The position numbers and the translations under genes are program-made. A stretch of 42,451 nucleotides of DNA, taken from assembly GCA_031257775.1 (NCBI GenBank), contig JAIROA010000109.1:1-42451 (forward strand). Direction: 5' to 3'. Of the stretch, positions 17,301-26,500 are shown piece after piece. The notes below the pieces were generated by a model. It made no database searches. It saw only the letters and a list, made by a program, of their open reading frames with translations, and was not told where the DNA came from. The stretch is from Synergistaceae bacterium. Its GTDB lineage: Bacteria > Synergistota > Synergistia > Synergistales > Synergistaceae. The first letter of the stretch is position 1. Every line of letters begins with the position of its first letter.

Positions 17301-18098
17301 ATGTCCTGGAGCTGGGCTGCTCTGATGCCTCATCCGCCGATAATAATACCGGATGTCGGGCGCGGACGGGAAAACGAGGCCGCCATAACCATAATTGGGG
17401 TAAAAGGCCTTATTCATAAGCTTTCAGAGATTGAAACTCCCGACAGGATCCTTATAGTCTCTCCCCATCAGCCCTATTCCCTGGGGGCATTTTCCATCAA
17501 CAGGGCGGAAGCGCTTCACGGAAGCTTCGCTCCTTTCGGCGCCCCGTCTGTCGCGTTCAGACTGCGGACGCCTGTGGCTGAGGTCGGCTCTCTGGCCGCC
17601 TGCCTCTCGTCCGCCGATATTCCGGTATGCTTCCACGAGACTCTTGACATGACGCGCGATCAAGGCACGCTCGTCCCGCTCTACTTTCTCGAAAAAGCCT
17701 ACAAAGACCTTCCTCCGGCCGTGCTGTCAAGCCCTATAGGGCTCGACATCGAAATGGCCTTTGAGATGGGGCGCGCTCTGGCCTCGCTGGAAGACGGCAA
17801 CAAGTGGGGGCTTCTGGCAAGCGGCGACCTGTCGCACCGCCTCAAGCCAGGCGCTCCGGCAGGATTCAGCCCAGAGGGGCAAAAATTCGACGACGCTGTG
17901 GTGGAAGCCCTTAAAAAACGCGACGCTTCGATATTGCGCGGCCTTCCGCGAAAGACGATCGAGAGCGCCGGCGAGTGCGGATTGCGTTCGGTCCTTATCA
18001 TGCTCGGGCTATGCTCTGAACTGGGAGGCTCTATCGACGTGCTGTCCTACGAGGGCCCGTTTGGCGTCGGATACTGCAATGCGCTATTCTCTGGCTGA
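17301..18098 (+). CDS. amrB: AmmeMemoRadiSam system protein B (MEMO1/LigB-like)
   Basis: Cytosolic protein of 265 residues in the class III extradiol dioxygenase/MEMO superfamily. It has candidate metal ligands in LMPHPPIIIPDVGRG and ILIVSPHQPYSLGAF, and in LLASGDLSHRL. The biochemical role of the system in bacteria is not established. GGAGGTGA (17288-17295) lies 5 nt before ATG 17301, so the ATG at 17286 in the ORF track overlaps the ribosome binding site itself and is rejected. The next two genes are the AMMECR1 and radical SAM partners, so this is a complete AmmeMemoRadiSam operon. Confidence 0.85.
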   Translation: MSWSWAALMPHPPIIIPDVGRGRENEAAITIIGVKGLIHKLSEIETPDRILIVSPHQPYSLGAFSINRAEALHGSFAPFGAPSVAFRLRTPVAEVGSLAACLSSADIPVCFHETLDMTRDQGTLVPLYFLEKAYKDLPPAVLSSPIGLDIEMAFEMGRALASLEDGNKWGLLASGDLSHRLKPGAPAGFSPEGQKFDDAVVEALKKRDASILRGLPRKTIESAGECGLRSVLIMLGLCSELGGSIDVLSYEGPFGVGYCNALFSG

Positions 18099-18121
18099 AA
18101 AACAGGAAGGGGGCATGACGA

Positions 18122-18667
18122 TTGTCCGCTAATGACAGGGCGCATCCATACGTTTCCCTGGCAAGGGAGACAGTCAGGCGGAATCTCGAAGGGGACGGGC
18201 CTCTGCTTTCCGGAAATGAGATCGACACTGACGAGAGCCTGTGGGCGCAAAAGAAAGCGTGTTTTGTCTCCATAAAGACGCTTAACGGCAACCTGCGCGG
18301 CTGCATAGGGACGATTGCCCCGATACAGCCCTCTTTAGACAGGGAGATCATGGCGAACGCTATTTCAGCTTCATCGAGGGATCCGCGTTTCGGCCCGCTC
18401 CGCCTGGAAGAGCTGGATGGCGTCACATTCTCCGTGGACGTCCTGAGCGCGCCGGAGGCAGTGTCAGATATCTCCAGTCAGCTCGATCCCAGGCAATGGG
18501 GCGTGATCGTCTCCAAGGGTTATCGGCGGGGAGTGCTGCTGCCAGATCTTGAAGGAGTCGACACCGTTCAGGAGCAGCTTGAGATAGCCGCCCAGAAAGC
18601 AGGGATATCAGACTTCCTCGACGCCTCGATAGAACGCTTCAGCGTCGACAGGTACAAGGAGGCTTAA
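18122..18667 (+). CDS. amrA: AmmeMemoRadiSam system protein A (AMMECR1 family)
   Basis: 181-residue AMMECR1-domain protein, cytosolic, of unknown biochemical function. The hallmark NLRGCIGTIAPIQPSLDREI carries the LRGCIG signature, and FGPLRLEELDGVTFSVDVL, GVIVSKGYRRGVLLPDL and VQEQLEIAAQKAGI follow in the usual order. The start is TTG 18122, preceded by AGGAAGGGGG. A nearby ATG (18115) is in another frame and stops after five codons. It is 23 nt downstream of amrB and upstream of amrS. Confidence 0.9.
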   Translation: MSANDRAHPYVSLARETVRRNLEGDGPLLSGNEIDTDESLWAQKKACFVSIKTLNGNLRGCIGTIAPIQPSLDREIMANAISASSRDPRFGPLRLEELDGVTFSVDVLSAPEAVSDISSQLDPRQWGVIVSKGYRRGVLLPDLEGVDTVQEQLEIAAQKAGISDFLDASIERFSVDRYKEA

Positions 18668-18679
18668 GGGGGCGGCATT

Positions 18680-19585
18680 GTGGAGACGATCCGTCCGCGC
18701 TGGTGGAAACCCGCCCGCGACGAGTCCGGCAATCCCGCCGCCCTGTGCGGGCTTTGCTTTCATTGTTGCCTTATAAAGCAAGGCCTCTCCGGGCGATGCG
18801 GCGCGAGGCGTTTTGACGGCAGCGCTTTCGAGTCACCGTTTCTTGGGAAATTCGTCTCCGTAGCCATTGACCCGATAGAGAAAAAACCGCTCTATCACTG
18901 GCGCCCCGGGACAAAAATCCTCTCTTTAGGCAGCCTGCGGTGCAATTTATTCTGCCCGTTCTGCCAGAATCACGCTATCGCTCACCCGAAGGGCGAGACC
19001 GCGGCAAGGGAGATTTCCCCGCGCGATCTGGCCCTGACGGCTTCCAGGCACGGGCTAGCCGCCGTAGCCTACACGTACAATGAGCCGACGCTTCAAGCGG
19101 AATATATTATTTCGGCCGCCCCTCTCCTGCGCGAGGCGGGGATAGCCACCGTGATGGTCACGAACGGCCTTTTTTCCAGCGAGGCAAGGGATGAGCTGGC
19201 GACTCTCACAGAGGCGATGAACATCGACATCAAGGCGTTCGGGAAGAACTCTTACGCTCCCCTCGGTGCCGCCGAGAAATCAGCGCGAGGCGGCCGGGGC
19301 TCGGCAGAAGAAACGGTCATGGAAAACGTCGAGTCGCTCTTCCGCGCCGGAGTCCATATAGAGCTTACGAACCTGGCCGTGCCTGGAATAAGCGACTCCG
19401 AAGACAGGTTTGCCGAGATGGTGAATTGGATAGCGGGAATATCACGCGAGATGCCTCTTCATATATCCAGATATTTCCCGGCTTACAGATATGAAGCCCC
19501 GCCTACGGACATCCGGCTCATGAAAAAACTCGAGTCCATAGCCCGCGGGAAACTTAAATTCGTGCATCTCGGCAATGTGTGGTAA
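18680..19585 (+). CDS. amrS: AmmeMemoRadiSam system radical SAM enzyme
   Basis: 301-residue radical SAM protein. The [4Fe-4S] motif CxxxCxxC is in RCNLFCPFCQN (Cys88, Cys92, Cys95), and an additional N-terminal Cys-rich segment CGLCFHCC...C (residues 23-40) is typical of the AmrS/PflA-like group and may bind metal. AYTYNEPTLQAEYI and MVTNGLFSSEA are family features. The start is GTG 18680 with an AAGGGGG ribosome binding site. The substrate is unknown; linkage with MEMO and AMMECR1 proteins suggests one pathway, perhaps modification of a small molecule or protein. Confidence 0.9.
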   Translation: METIRPRWWKPARDESGNPAALCGLCFHCCLIKQGLSGRCGARRFDGSAFESPFLGKFVSVAIDPIEKKPLYHWRPGTKILSLGSLRCNLFCPFCQNHAIAHPKGETAAREISPRDLALTASRHGLAAVAYTYNEPTLQAEYIISAAPLLREAGIATVMVTNGLFSSEARDELATLTEAMNIDIKAFGKNSYAPLGAAEKSARGGRGSAEETVMENVESLFRAGVHIELTNLAVPGISDSEDRFAEMVNWIAGISREMPLHISRYFPAYRYEAPPTDIRLMKKLESIARGKLKFVHLGNVW

Positions 19586-19636
19586 AGTAGTGCCGAGGAG
19601 GCGGTATTTGGTAAATTTCCATTAGAGGTGTTTTTA

Positions 19637-20986
19637 TTGATAAACAAAAAAATTTTTTCCGCTTTAGCGATATCAATAATCGCCGCAATCTTAGCTGGCG
19701 AGGCTTTTTCAGCGGCAAGCGTCGAGGATCTCGATAAATTCCCGCAAAACGGAAGCACGTATCTCCCCTCGGATCCGGATCAGCCTATCACGGACTTCTC
19801 GGAGCAGAGCGCTTACGCTGACGAATATAAAGCCAGGTTTTTTGCGCCGTGGCGCAACCAGGATATCTCATATCTCGATGTCTCGCTGGACAAGATAATC
19901 GAATTCCAGAAGAACGCGGCTAGGAAAAAACTCTTCGCCGAGGACGGGCGCGCCTTTCCGAAGGAGTCACTGGCGCAAATTGCCGCAATCGGACCGGAAG
20001 CGCTTAATCTTGGCGAGCCGCGCCCCGGGATATGCGTCGCCGAAGCTGACGTCAGGATCCTGCCGACATCGGCGCCGCTATACAGCTCCCCGGACAGCGC
20101 CTCCGGGGCAAGGGGGCTGCTTAAGGCGGACTGGATCCAAAACTCCACCGTCAAACCCGGAGAACCGTTAGCCATCTTCGCCTTCTCGAAAGACGGGAAC
20201 TGGCTCTTTGTCGCTACAGGGACGGTCGTCGGATGGATCAAAACCGCCAAAGCCGCGTTCGTGGACGGCGAATTCATGGATAGCTTCATGTACTCTGATT
20301 ATTCCGTATTCGTCAATGACAACGTGAAAATAAAAAACGAGAGCGGCACCGTCATAGCGACGGCCAAGATGGGAACCCTCCTCCCATCGGACGGGCAAAA
20401 CCTGCTCGCGCCAGTGAGGGGGAAAAACGGAATGGCAGCTATAATGCGCTACAGGCCTGGGGACGGCGAGACGGAACCGTTCCCTGTCCCTTTCACGCCG
20501 CGCAACGCCGCAAGAGCGATGGATCAGCTCTTAGGCGAGCCATACGGGTGGGGCGGCGAGCGCGGGTTACGGGACTGCTCGGCGATGACGCGGGATTACT
20601 TCACCCTCTTCGGCGTCTGGCTGCCAAGGAACTCAGGCGACCAGGCTAACGCGGGACCTGCCGTAAACCTTACAGGCACAGAGTCCGGGAGCAAACTTAG
20701 CATGATCGTAAAGGACGGCGTCCCGTTCGCCACGCTTATACACATGCCGGGGCACATCATGCTTTATCTCGGGGTTTACGACGGCGAGCCCGTCGTGATG
20801 CATAATGTGTGGGGGGTGCGCGTAAACTCCGCCGGAGGCAAGACAGGCCGCGCGGTGATAGGCAAGACGGTCGTTTCGAGCCTTCTGGCTGGCGCGGAAA
20901 TAAAAAACAGGCCAAAGTCCGGCCTTTTTATCGACAAGGCGGCTAAACTGGTCTTCCCTATAGGCAGCACGGGAAGATCGCTATAG
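19637..20986 (+). CDS. Exported SH3 / NlpC-P60 cell wall hydrolase
   Basis: Probable periplasmic peptidoglycan endopeptidase of 449 residues. A signal peptide occupies about residues 1-27 (hydrophobic core, AFSA cleavage region). A YkfC-like N-terminal segment and SH3-like region (about residues 130-270; RILPTSAPLYSSPDSAS, GNWLFVATGTVVGWIKT) precede the NlpC/P60 domain. Catalytic Cys314 lies in LRDCSAMTRDYF after the PYGWGG segment, the His in HMPGHIMLYLG (His373), and the third polar residue near VVMHNVWG. The track start is GTG 19628; TTG 19637 with AGAGGTG six nt upstream fits better. It follows amrS by 51 nt, probably in the same transcript. Confidence 0.85.
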   Translation: MINKKIFSALAISIIAAILAGEAFSAASVEDLDKFPQNGSTYLPSDPDQPITDFSEQSAYADEYKARFFAPWRNQDISYLDVSLDKIIEFQKNAARKKLFAEDGRAFPKESLAQIAAIGPEALNLGEPRPGICVAEADVRILPTSAPLYSSPDSASGARGLLKADWIQNSTVKPGEPLAIFAFSKDGNWLFVATGTVVGWIKTAKAAFVDGEFMDSFMYSDYSVFVNDNVKIKNESGTVIATAKMGTLLPSDGQNLLAPVRGKNGMAAIMRYRPGDGETEPFPVPFTPRNAARAMDQLLGEPYGWGGERGLRDCSAMTRDYFTLFGVWLPRNSGDQANAGPAVNLTGTESGSKLSMIVKDGVPFATLIHMPGHIMLYLGVYDGEPVVMHNVWGVRVNSAGGKTGRAVIGKTVVSSLLAGAEIKNRPKSGLFIDKAAKLVFPIGSTGRSL

Positions 20987-21018
20987 TTCCGCCAAAAAAA
21001 TTATGGAGGTAATGAACG

Positions 21019-22062
21019 ATGGTTTATAGAATAGGCATTGCGGGCTGTGGCACCGTGGGCAGGGGGCTTGTGGCTCTTCTCGGGGAGAAAAGAGAGTATC
21101 TGGAAAAAAAATACGGCTTCCGATTCACTCTCAACCTGGTCTCGGACTTTATAAAAGGCACCGTCGCGTCCGATGACGGCATGGATCCGGCGGATATCAT
21201 TAAAAACCTGAACGAAAAGGGCGATCTGCGGTTCATGAAAGAGGCACAGGAGGTTACGGGCACAAACCCGTTAGCGAATCTGCTCGCGCGGACTCCGGTA
21301 GACATCCTCTGCGACGCCACCCCTACGAATTACGAGACGGGAGAGCCAAGCCTTGGCATTCTGCGGACGGCGATACAAAGCGGCGCTCATGCGGTCACAT
21401 GCAGCAAGGGCGGAGTGGGGCTCGACTTAGCCGGGCTTCAGGAACTCGCCTCCGCCAAGGACGTCCAGATACGCTATGAGAGCAGCGTCCTGAGCGGAAC
21501 GCCTCTTTTAAATCTTGTCCGGGGCCCGCTGGCGGGGTGCGTCGTGGAGAAGGTAATGGGCATAGTGAACGGCACGACGAACTACATACTTACCATGATG
21601 GAGGGCGGCGCGGGCTACGCGGAGTCGCTAAAAGAAGCGCAGCGTCTGGGCTACGCCGAGACCGATCCGACGGGGGATGTCGAGGGCTTCGACTCCGCCG
21701 TGAAAGTCTGCATCATGGCTCAGGAATTCTTCGGCCGCAAGCTGAATGTGGCAGAAATCGACCGCCAGGGGATCACGGCCCTCACGGTAAGCGATGTCAA
21801 AACGGCTCAGGCGGAAGGCAAGCGCATCAAGCTGATAGCTGGCATCGAAAGGAACGGAGACTCCGTCTCAGGCTACGTAAAGCCGATCGCGGTCGGGCTG
21901 TCGCATCCGCTCGCGTCCGTTATGGGCGCCACGAACGCCGTCTGCCTCACGACCGACAGCCTCGGCGACGTTACAATAATAGGCCCCGGCGCCGGGGCAA
22001 AAGAAACGGCGCAGGGCCTGCTCTCCGACATGCTCAGCATACAAGCCCTGTCATATCGTTAA
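21019..22062 (+). CDS. hom: Homoserine dehydrogenase
   Basis: This enzyme reduces aspartate semialdehyde to homoserine with NAD(P)H, supplying ThrB. It has 347 residues. The Rossmann GIAGCGTVGRGLV lies at the N-terminus; MGIVNGTTNYILTMM and GYAETDPTGDVEGFDSAVK are the HSD signature with the catalytic Lys/Asp region. There is no C-terminal ACT domain, so this is a short form that may be free of threonine feedback. A strong GGAGGTAATGA ribosome binding site precedes ATG 21019. It stands 14 kb from thrC-thrB-lysC-asd, as a single gene. Confidence 0.93.
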   Translation: MVYRIGIAGCGTVGRGLVALLGEKREYLEKKYGFRFTLNLVSDFIKGTVASDDGMDPADIIKNLNEKGDLRFMKEAQEVTGTNPLANLLARTPVDILCDATPTNYETGEPSLGILRTAIQSGAHAVTCSKGGVGLDLAGLQELASAKDVQIRYESSVLSGTPLLNLVRGPLAGCVVEKVMGIVNGTTNYILTMMEGGAGYAESLKEAQRLGYAETDPTGDVEGFDSAVKVCIMAQEFFGRKLNVAEIDRQGITALTVSDVKTAQAEGKRIKLIAGIERNGDSVSGYVKPIAVGLSHPLASVMGATNAVCLTTDSLGDVTIIGPGAGAKETAQGLLSDMLSIQALSYR

Positions 22063-22079
22063 AGCGCTCTATAAGCTCG

Positions 22080-22943
22080 TCATATTTTATTATGCACGAC
22101 GATCTGAGGGAACGGGATGGATATGCCCTCCTGGTCGAAGCGTTCCTTTATTTTGACGCGCAGCGCCCTCTCGACGCCCCATTGAGCGCCCGGCGCCGTT
22201 TTAATGAGAGCGCGGAGCTGTATGTCGCTCTCCCCGAACGACACTATCCCCTGCACTGTCGGCGGGGAGATGATACCCTGTCCGTATGCGTCCGCGACTT
22301 CTTTCGCGCAGCGCTCCATGACGTCAAGCGCTTTTTTGATATCCGTGGCGTAATCGACGCCGACCGCGACTACGGCCACGGAAAACTTCTTTGTGCTGTT
22401 CGCGACCTGTGAGATAGTCCCGTTCGGTATTATTATGAGCTGCCCGTCGACGGCGCGGAGGCTCGTCGCCCTCATGGTAAAGCTCTCGACCGTTCCGGAA
22501 AAAGAACCTATCGAAACCCAATCGCCGACGTTAAACTGATCCTCTATTATTATCAAAAGGCCGTTGATGAAGTCGCGCAGTATGTTCTGCGCGGCAAGGG
22601 ACAGACCGAGGCCGACAACGCCGATTCCGGCGAGAAGCGGCTTTAAGTCGATATTGAAGTGGCCGAGAAACGTGAAGAGGAAAAATATACCGTTGAGTAC
22701 CCTGATCAATTGGACAAAGAGTCCCCTGAACGTCTTCACTCTCTGCGCTATAACGGCTTTTTGGGTTTCCTCGTAAGCGCGGCTCGCGAATACGCGCTCC
22801 ACGAACTTGCTTTTTTTATGCAGCTTTATCAGTAATCTGTCTATCGCGTACCAAGCGGCGATAATAAAAAGAGGCCGCACGAAAAACACCGCGACATCCT
22901 GCCAGCTTATATGAAATTTATCCAAAAAACCTATAAAACCCAC
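22080..22943 (-). CDS. Small-conductance mechanosensitive channel (MscS family)
   Basis: Inner-membrane channel of 287 residues that would open under hypo-osmotic tension. Three hydrophobic helices (about 15-35, 75-95, 100-125) end in the pore helix GIGVVGLGLSLAAQNILRDF, followed by the MscS beta domain (DQFNVGDWVSIGSFSGTVE, TSLRAVDGQLIIIPNGTI) and an alpha/beta C-terminus. Length is close to E. coli MscS (286). GTG 22943 is the start, 7 nt after GAGGAGGA. It converges on hom with an 18-nt gap and no visible terminator. Confidence 0.92.
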   Translation of the reverse strand: MGFIGFLDKFHISWQDVAVFFVRPLFIIAAWYAIDRLLIKLHKKSKFVERVFASRAYEETQKAVIAQRVKTFRGLFVQLIRVLNGIFFLFTFLGHFNIDLKPLLAGIGVVGLGLSLAAQNILRDFINGLLIIIEDQFNVGDWVSIGSFSGTVESFTMRATSLRAVDGQLIIIPNGTISQVANSTKKFSVAVVAVGVDYATDIKKALDVMERCAKEVADAYGQGIISPPTVQGIVSFGESDIQLRALIKTAPGAQWGVERALRVKIKERFDQEGISIPFPQIVVHNKI

Positions 22944-22980
22944 ACCATCGTCCTCCTCGCGCGCCGAGCAATTATTTTTC

Positions 22981-23094
22981 TTAAGAAGGCTGATTTATCG
23001 TCAGGGGCTTAAAGGGTGAAGATTTAAACCCTTCAACGCTTGGGCTCTTAAACGTTGAAATGTCGTTTAGGCGAATTAATCAGCGCTTCCTTAA
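22981..23094. repeat. Structured repeat copy 1 with imperfect terminal inverted repeats
   Basis: It is bounded by TTAAGAAGGCTGATT (22981-22995) and the near inverse AATCAGCGCTTCCTTAA (23078-23094). Inside are an AAGGGT/ACCCTT stem and a TTCAACG/CGTTGAA stem. The core 22987-23074 is repeated at 23159-23246. The 114-bp size and ends resemble a non-autonomous mini-element or a REP-like unit, but no target duplication was established. Confidence 0.6.
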
Positions 23095-23246
23095 CTCGGC
23101 ACCTAAGGAATTATGGCATAAATTAGCGTTTCCGCATACCGGCGGGCGTCCGCTTAAGAGGCTGATTTATCGTCAGTGGCCTGAAGGGTGAAGATTTAAA
23201 CCCTGCAACGCCTGGGCTCTTAAACGTTGAAATGCCGTTTAAGCGA
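22987..23246. repeat. Two 88-bp direct repeats (22987-23074 and 23159-23246)
   Basis: The two 88-bp units start with AGGCTGATTTATCGTCAG and end with GTTTA(G/A)GCGA. They align without gaps with 7 mismatches (about 92% identity), and the period is 172 bp. Substitutions disturb one stem partly (AAGGGT/ACCCTT shrinks by one pair) but keep CAACG/CGTTG. The repeats fill most of the 342-bp gap (22944-23285) between mscS and the small exported-protein gene; no gene lies there. The gap sits at the 5' side of mscS and the 3' side of the pilY1-like unit. Confidence 0.85.
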
Positions 23247-23285
23247 AAAACTTCACGCCCGCCGCGCTTACCGTTTCGCGCCGCC

Positions 23286-23483
23286 TTAAAATTTCGCCGG
23301 AACTATCGTCTGGTCAGCGGATCCGACTCGCGCCTTGCACCAAACCGCCTCGTTCTCCGCGTTAAACGCTGTATTCGGAACAGCCGCTGCGGGCAAAAGG
23401 CCGGGCAGGGTTCCGGCCAATATAACCGCCGCTAAAATCGCGAGCCAAGCCTGTCTGAGCTTTGTATTTGTAATTCTCCGCAT
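23286..23483 (-). CDS. Small exported protein, unknown function
   Basis: 65-residue product with a basic N-terminus, a hydrophobic stretch (LAILAAVILAGTLPGLLPA) and an AAA-type cleavage region around residue 34, so a signal peptide is likely and the mature part is only about 30 residues with one Cys. ATG 23483 follows GGAGGGA with 7-nt spacing, which supports a real gene; the upstream start in the ORF track (23504) precedes this ribosome binding site. It lies 44 nt downstream of the pilY1-like gene on the same strand and may belong to its operon. I do not recognise a family. The strong ribosome binding site is the main evidence. Confidence 0.55.
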   Translation of the reverse strand: MRRITNTKLRQAWLAILAAVILAGTLPGLLPAAAVPNTAFNAENEAVWCKARVGSADQTIVPAKF

Positions 23484-23527
23484 GATAGATCCCTCCAATG
23501 TCATACGCAGTGTGATAATTATATAGC

Positions 23528-26500
23528 TTATTTTACGAACCAGTAGTTAATATAGCTCGTCTCCGGCGGAAGCGTGCCGCTCCCTTCGCCTGAATCATCA
23601 AGTTGTATATTTATTATCACTTCAGCGGAATCATCCTGTGCCACAGAAATGCCTTCGTCGGGATAATTCGCGACGCTTTGGGCAAAAGCTACGCGATCGA
23701 AGACATCCAGCGTTATCGCAAGCGTCTTTTTCCCGCCCTGCTCCGATTTTGTCATGCCGACAATTTTCGCGCCCTCGAACTCCAGAAACTTATTGCCGTC
23801 ACTCCAGCGCCCTCCCCAGCCGGTATCCGCGTCGAGCGCGTATATTCTGGCTTTGCCGTCAATTGCCGCGTCCCCGCACATATTTGAGCCGTCATTCGTG
23901 TTTGTTTTTTTCGGAAGGAACGTCGCGAAAAAGATCTGATTTCCGAATTGAAGATGCTGAGCCGAGACGTACTCCTCGCCATGACCCGGCGTCGTCCCGT
24001 CCGGCTCCAGAGGAATATACCAGCCCAGGCCGGTCTGGGCGGACGCTTTCGAGCTGATGTCATTCGACTTAAGCTCAACCCAATCGTCGCGGCGCGATGT
24101 CGTACCATCCGTAAAATCAGGCAGCTTAAACGAATATATGAGCTGCGATTTGTTCTTCAGGTGGCTCGATCCGGCGACGTTTGCCGTTCCGCCGGATACC
24201 CACCATACGTTCGGGGTTGACGTCCTGCCGCTGATTACGACGCTGTACGGGCTCGAGTAGCTGTCGGTCGGCTCGTCGCCATTCTTGCGGAGCGTGCCCG
24301 CGGTCAGGAGTCTTTCCGTGTATGCGCTTGGGACGCTGGGTTCGGCATCCGGTTCAAGCAGCAGGGCGAAGATATTTCCGCGGTTGTCCGAAGCGTATAC
24401 CTGATCCGCGACGTATTTGCTGACCTGCCCGTCGTACTGCGAAGCGCGCAGCGCCGGCGCGGATACCATCATGCCCATATAGGGATCCGGCCCGGAGTTG
24501 GCGCTGCCAACCCTCCAGAATGGATCCACGGATCCGCTGTTAAATACCTTTGCCCATTTTTCGCCCGTATTGTCGAAATCATCGTGTTTCGACGCGTCCG
24601 GGTCTATTATATAGAGCGCTGCCCCCATCCTGCCGTTATTATTCAGATCGAAGCTCTTTTGCATTCCGCCCGGCAGGACGATCATATTCCGCAAATCTCC
24701 CGGCAGGCCGTCAAGTTTTCTGGATACGCCGGCGGCTGGATTCAGGCTGTTGAAACCAAGCTGATAGAACGGATATTTGTCAGGATCGCTGTATATGGAA
24801 TCTTGTCCATCCCACTTAGGGGTGACGGTCTCTGTTGTCGGAGACGCGTCGTCTGCCCTCATGCGGACTAACGTGAGCGTGCCATCGTCGTTATCCAGCG
24901 TTTCACGGTACCAGTAGAACGTTGGGGCGTCCGGCCGCGACACGTCCATCGTGTACAATCCGTTGCCGCCGCGCCCCAGCATCGCTATCAGAATCGACTT
25001 CCATCCTCCGCCAGCGGCGCCCATGTCGAAATATCTCATCCGTACCGGCCCGTCCAAGACATACGCCGGTTTGGAGCTTATCGGGATGTCATCGCTGGTC
25101 TTGGTCATGAAGTCCATCACGTCCAGCCAGCGCATCTTGTAATCACCGCCGCTGCCCACCTTCGACATCTTGAGTCCGGCAAGCCGTAACGGCAAAAGCG
25201 ACGGCGGCGGCACTATCGCCATCTGTTCGCGCTGGCTCGCCGTACCGGTGGGGTTAATGACGTGCAGGATCCCGTCGTTCGTCTGAGCGTAAATCCTTGT
25301 CTGAAGAGCCTTTTGCGCCGGAAGTTCAGCCCACGCCTTGTAGCCGGGAAGGCTGTCAGCAATCTGGGGCGGCCCTGCAATCACGCTCGTGGACTGTCCA
25401 AAGTCCGAAAGCAACGACCTGCGTTTGAGTTCCGCCGTTTCAATATACGAATATTCGAAGCCATGGAGCCAGTTCACCAGCGCGCGCGACGGGTGCAGTT
25501 TGCCTGAAAACGATTGCCCGGACGGTATGCTTGATATGTTTGACGCGTCCATGCCGCTCTCGACGAAAGCGGCCGTGACGCCGAACATACCAGCCTGCGG
25601 GTGCGGCGTGGCGTCGTCTTTGTTCACCGTGTAGGCGAGCGTTTGGAACGATTTGGCGGCTCCATTCCAGTAGACGAGGTTACGGCTGCCGGGAGTGACG
25701 GAACTGTGTAGATCCCTGCCCAGTTCCCACAGCTCCGTCTTCGTGATGCTGTCACCGCTCTTTATGGAGAGGTAGCGGGAGAATTTCCCATTCCACTGGT
25801 CGAATTTGTTTATGCGGTATCCGGCCGAAAAAATGTTGTAATGGTTGGGGCTCGTCTCTTCCTCGTCGCCCATCATCGGACTCTCCGTCAAAGGTCCCGC
25901 CGCCGGCTGTATCTCGCTGTTTATCCTTGCCAAAACGGCGCGAAGCGCCTGAATGAGCCCGCTTACGTCGTTGGCGAAATACGCCTTCGCGTCCGGGTTG
26001 TTCGGGTCTCCGGCCTTGGCCATAGCGTCCAGTTTATCGCGGAGACCGACAATGTCCGGCTCCTCTGAGTCGGGCGAGACAAAGCCGACCACGAGCGTGC
26101 GCACGCCCTCGTCAAGGCTGATGGGTTTAAAGACCAATTTCCCTTTATCATCTTTAACGGGATTGCCATTGATGTCTCGACTCAGCGCAGTCAGTGCCTT
26201 GCTCTTGGTGTGGTTGTAGAGATCCTCTACCGCCTCGGCCGACGAGTACTCCGAGCTGTCGTCCCCGGCGGTGAAGATGACGACCCAGTTTTTATCGCAC
26301 GGGTCGCTAAGCGGAAATGAGACTTCGGGCGCATACTCGACGTTCGAGGCGCTCGCGGTGGCCTCACCTATGCCGGAGACGGGGGGCGAGAAGAAATCGA
26401 GGAGCGTACCCAGCGCCTCGCCCGAGCCTATCTTGAAGTGATTGAAAAGCTCATCGATGTATGACGCGTTCATAGCGGCTTTAACTTCATTTTGAGTGCT

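Noticed and set aside
20909-20932. AGGCC/GGCCT stem followed by TTTTTA, terminator-like
   Set aside because: It lies inside the 3' coding part of the SH3/NlpC gene, whose frame continues another 18 codons with conserved-looking sequence; the stem is only 5 bp.
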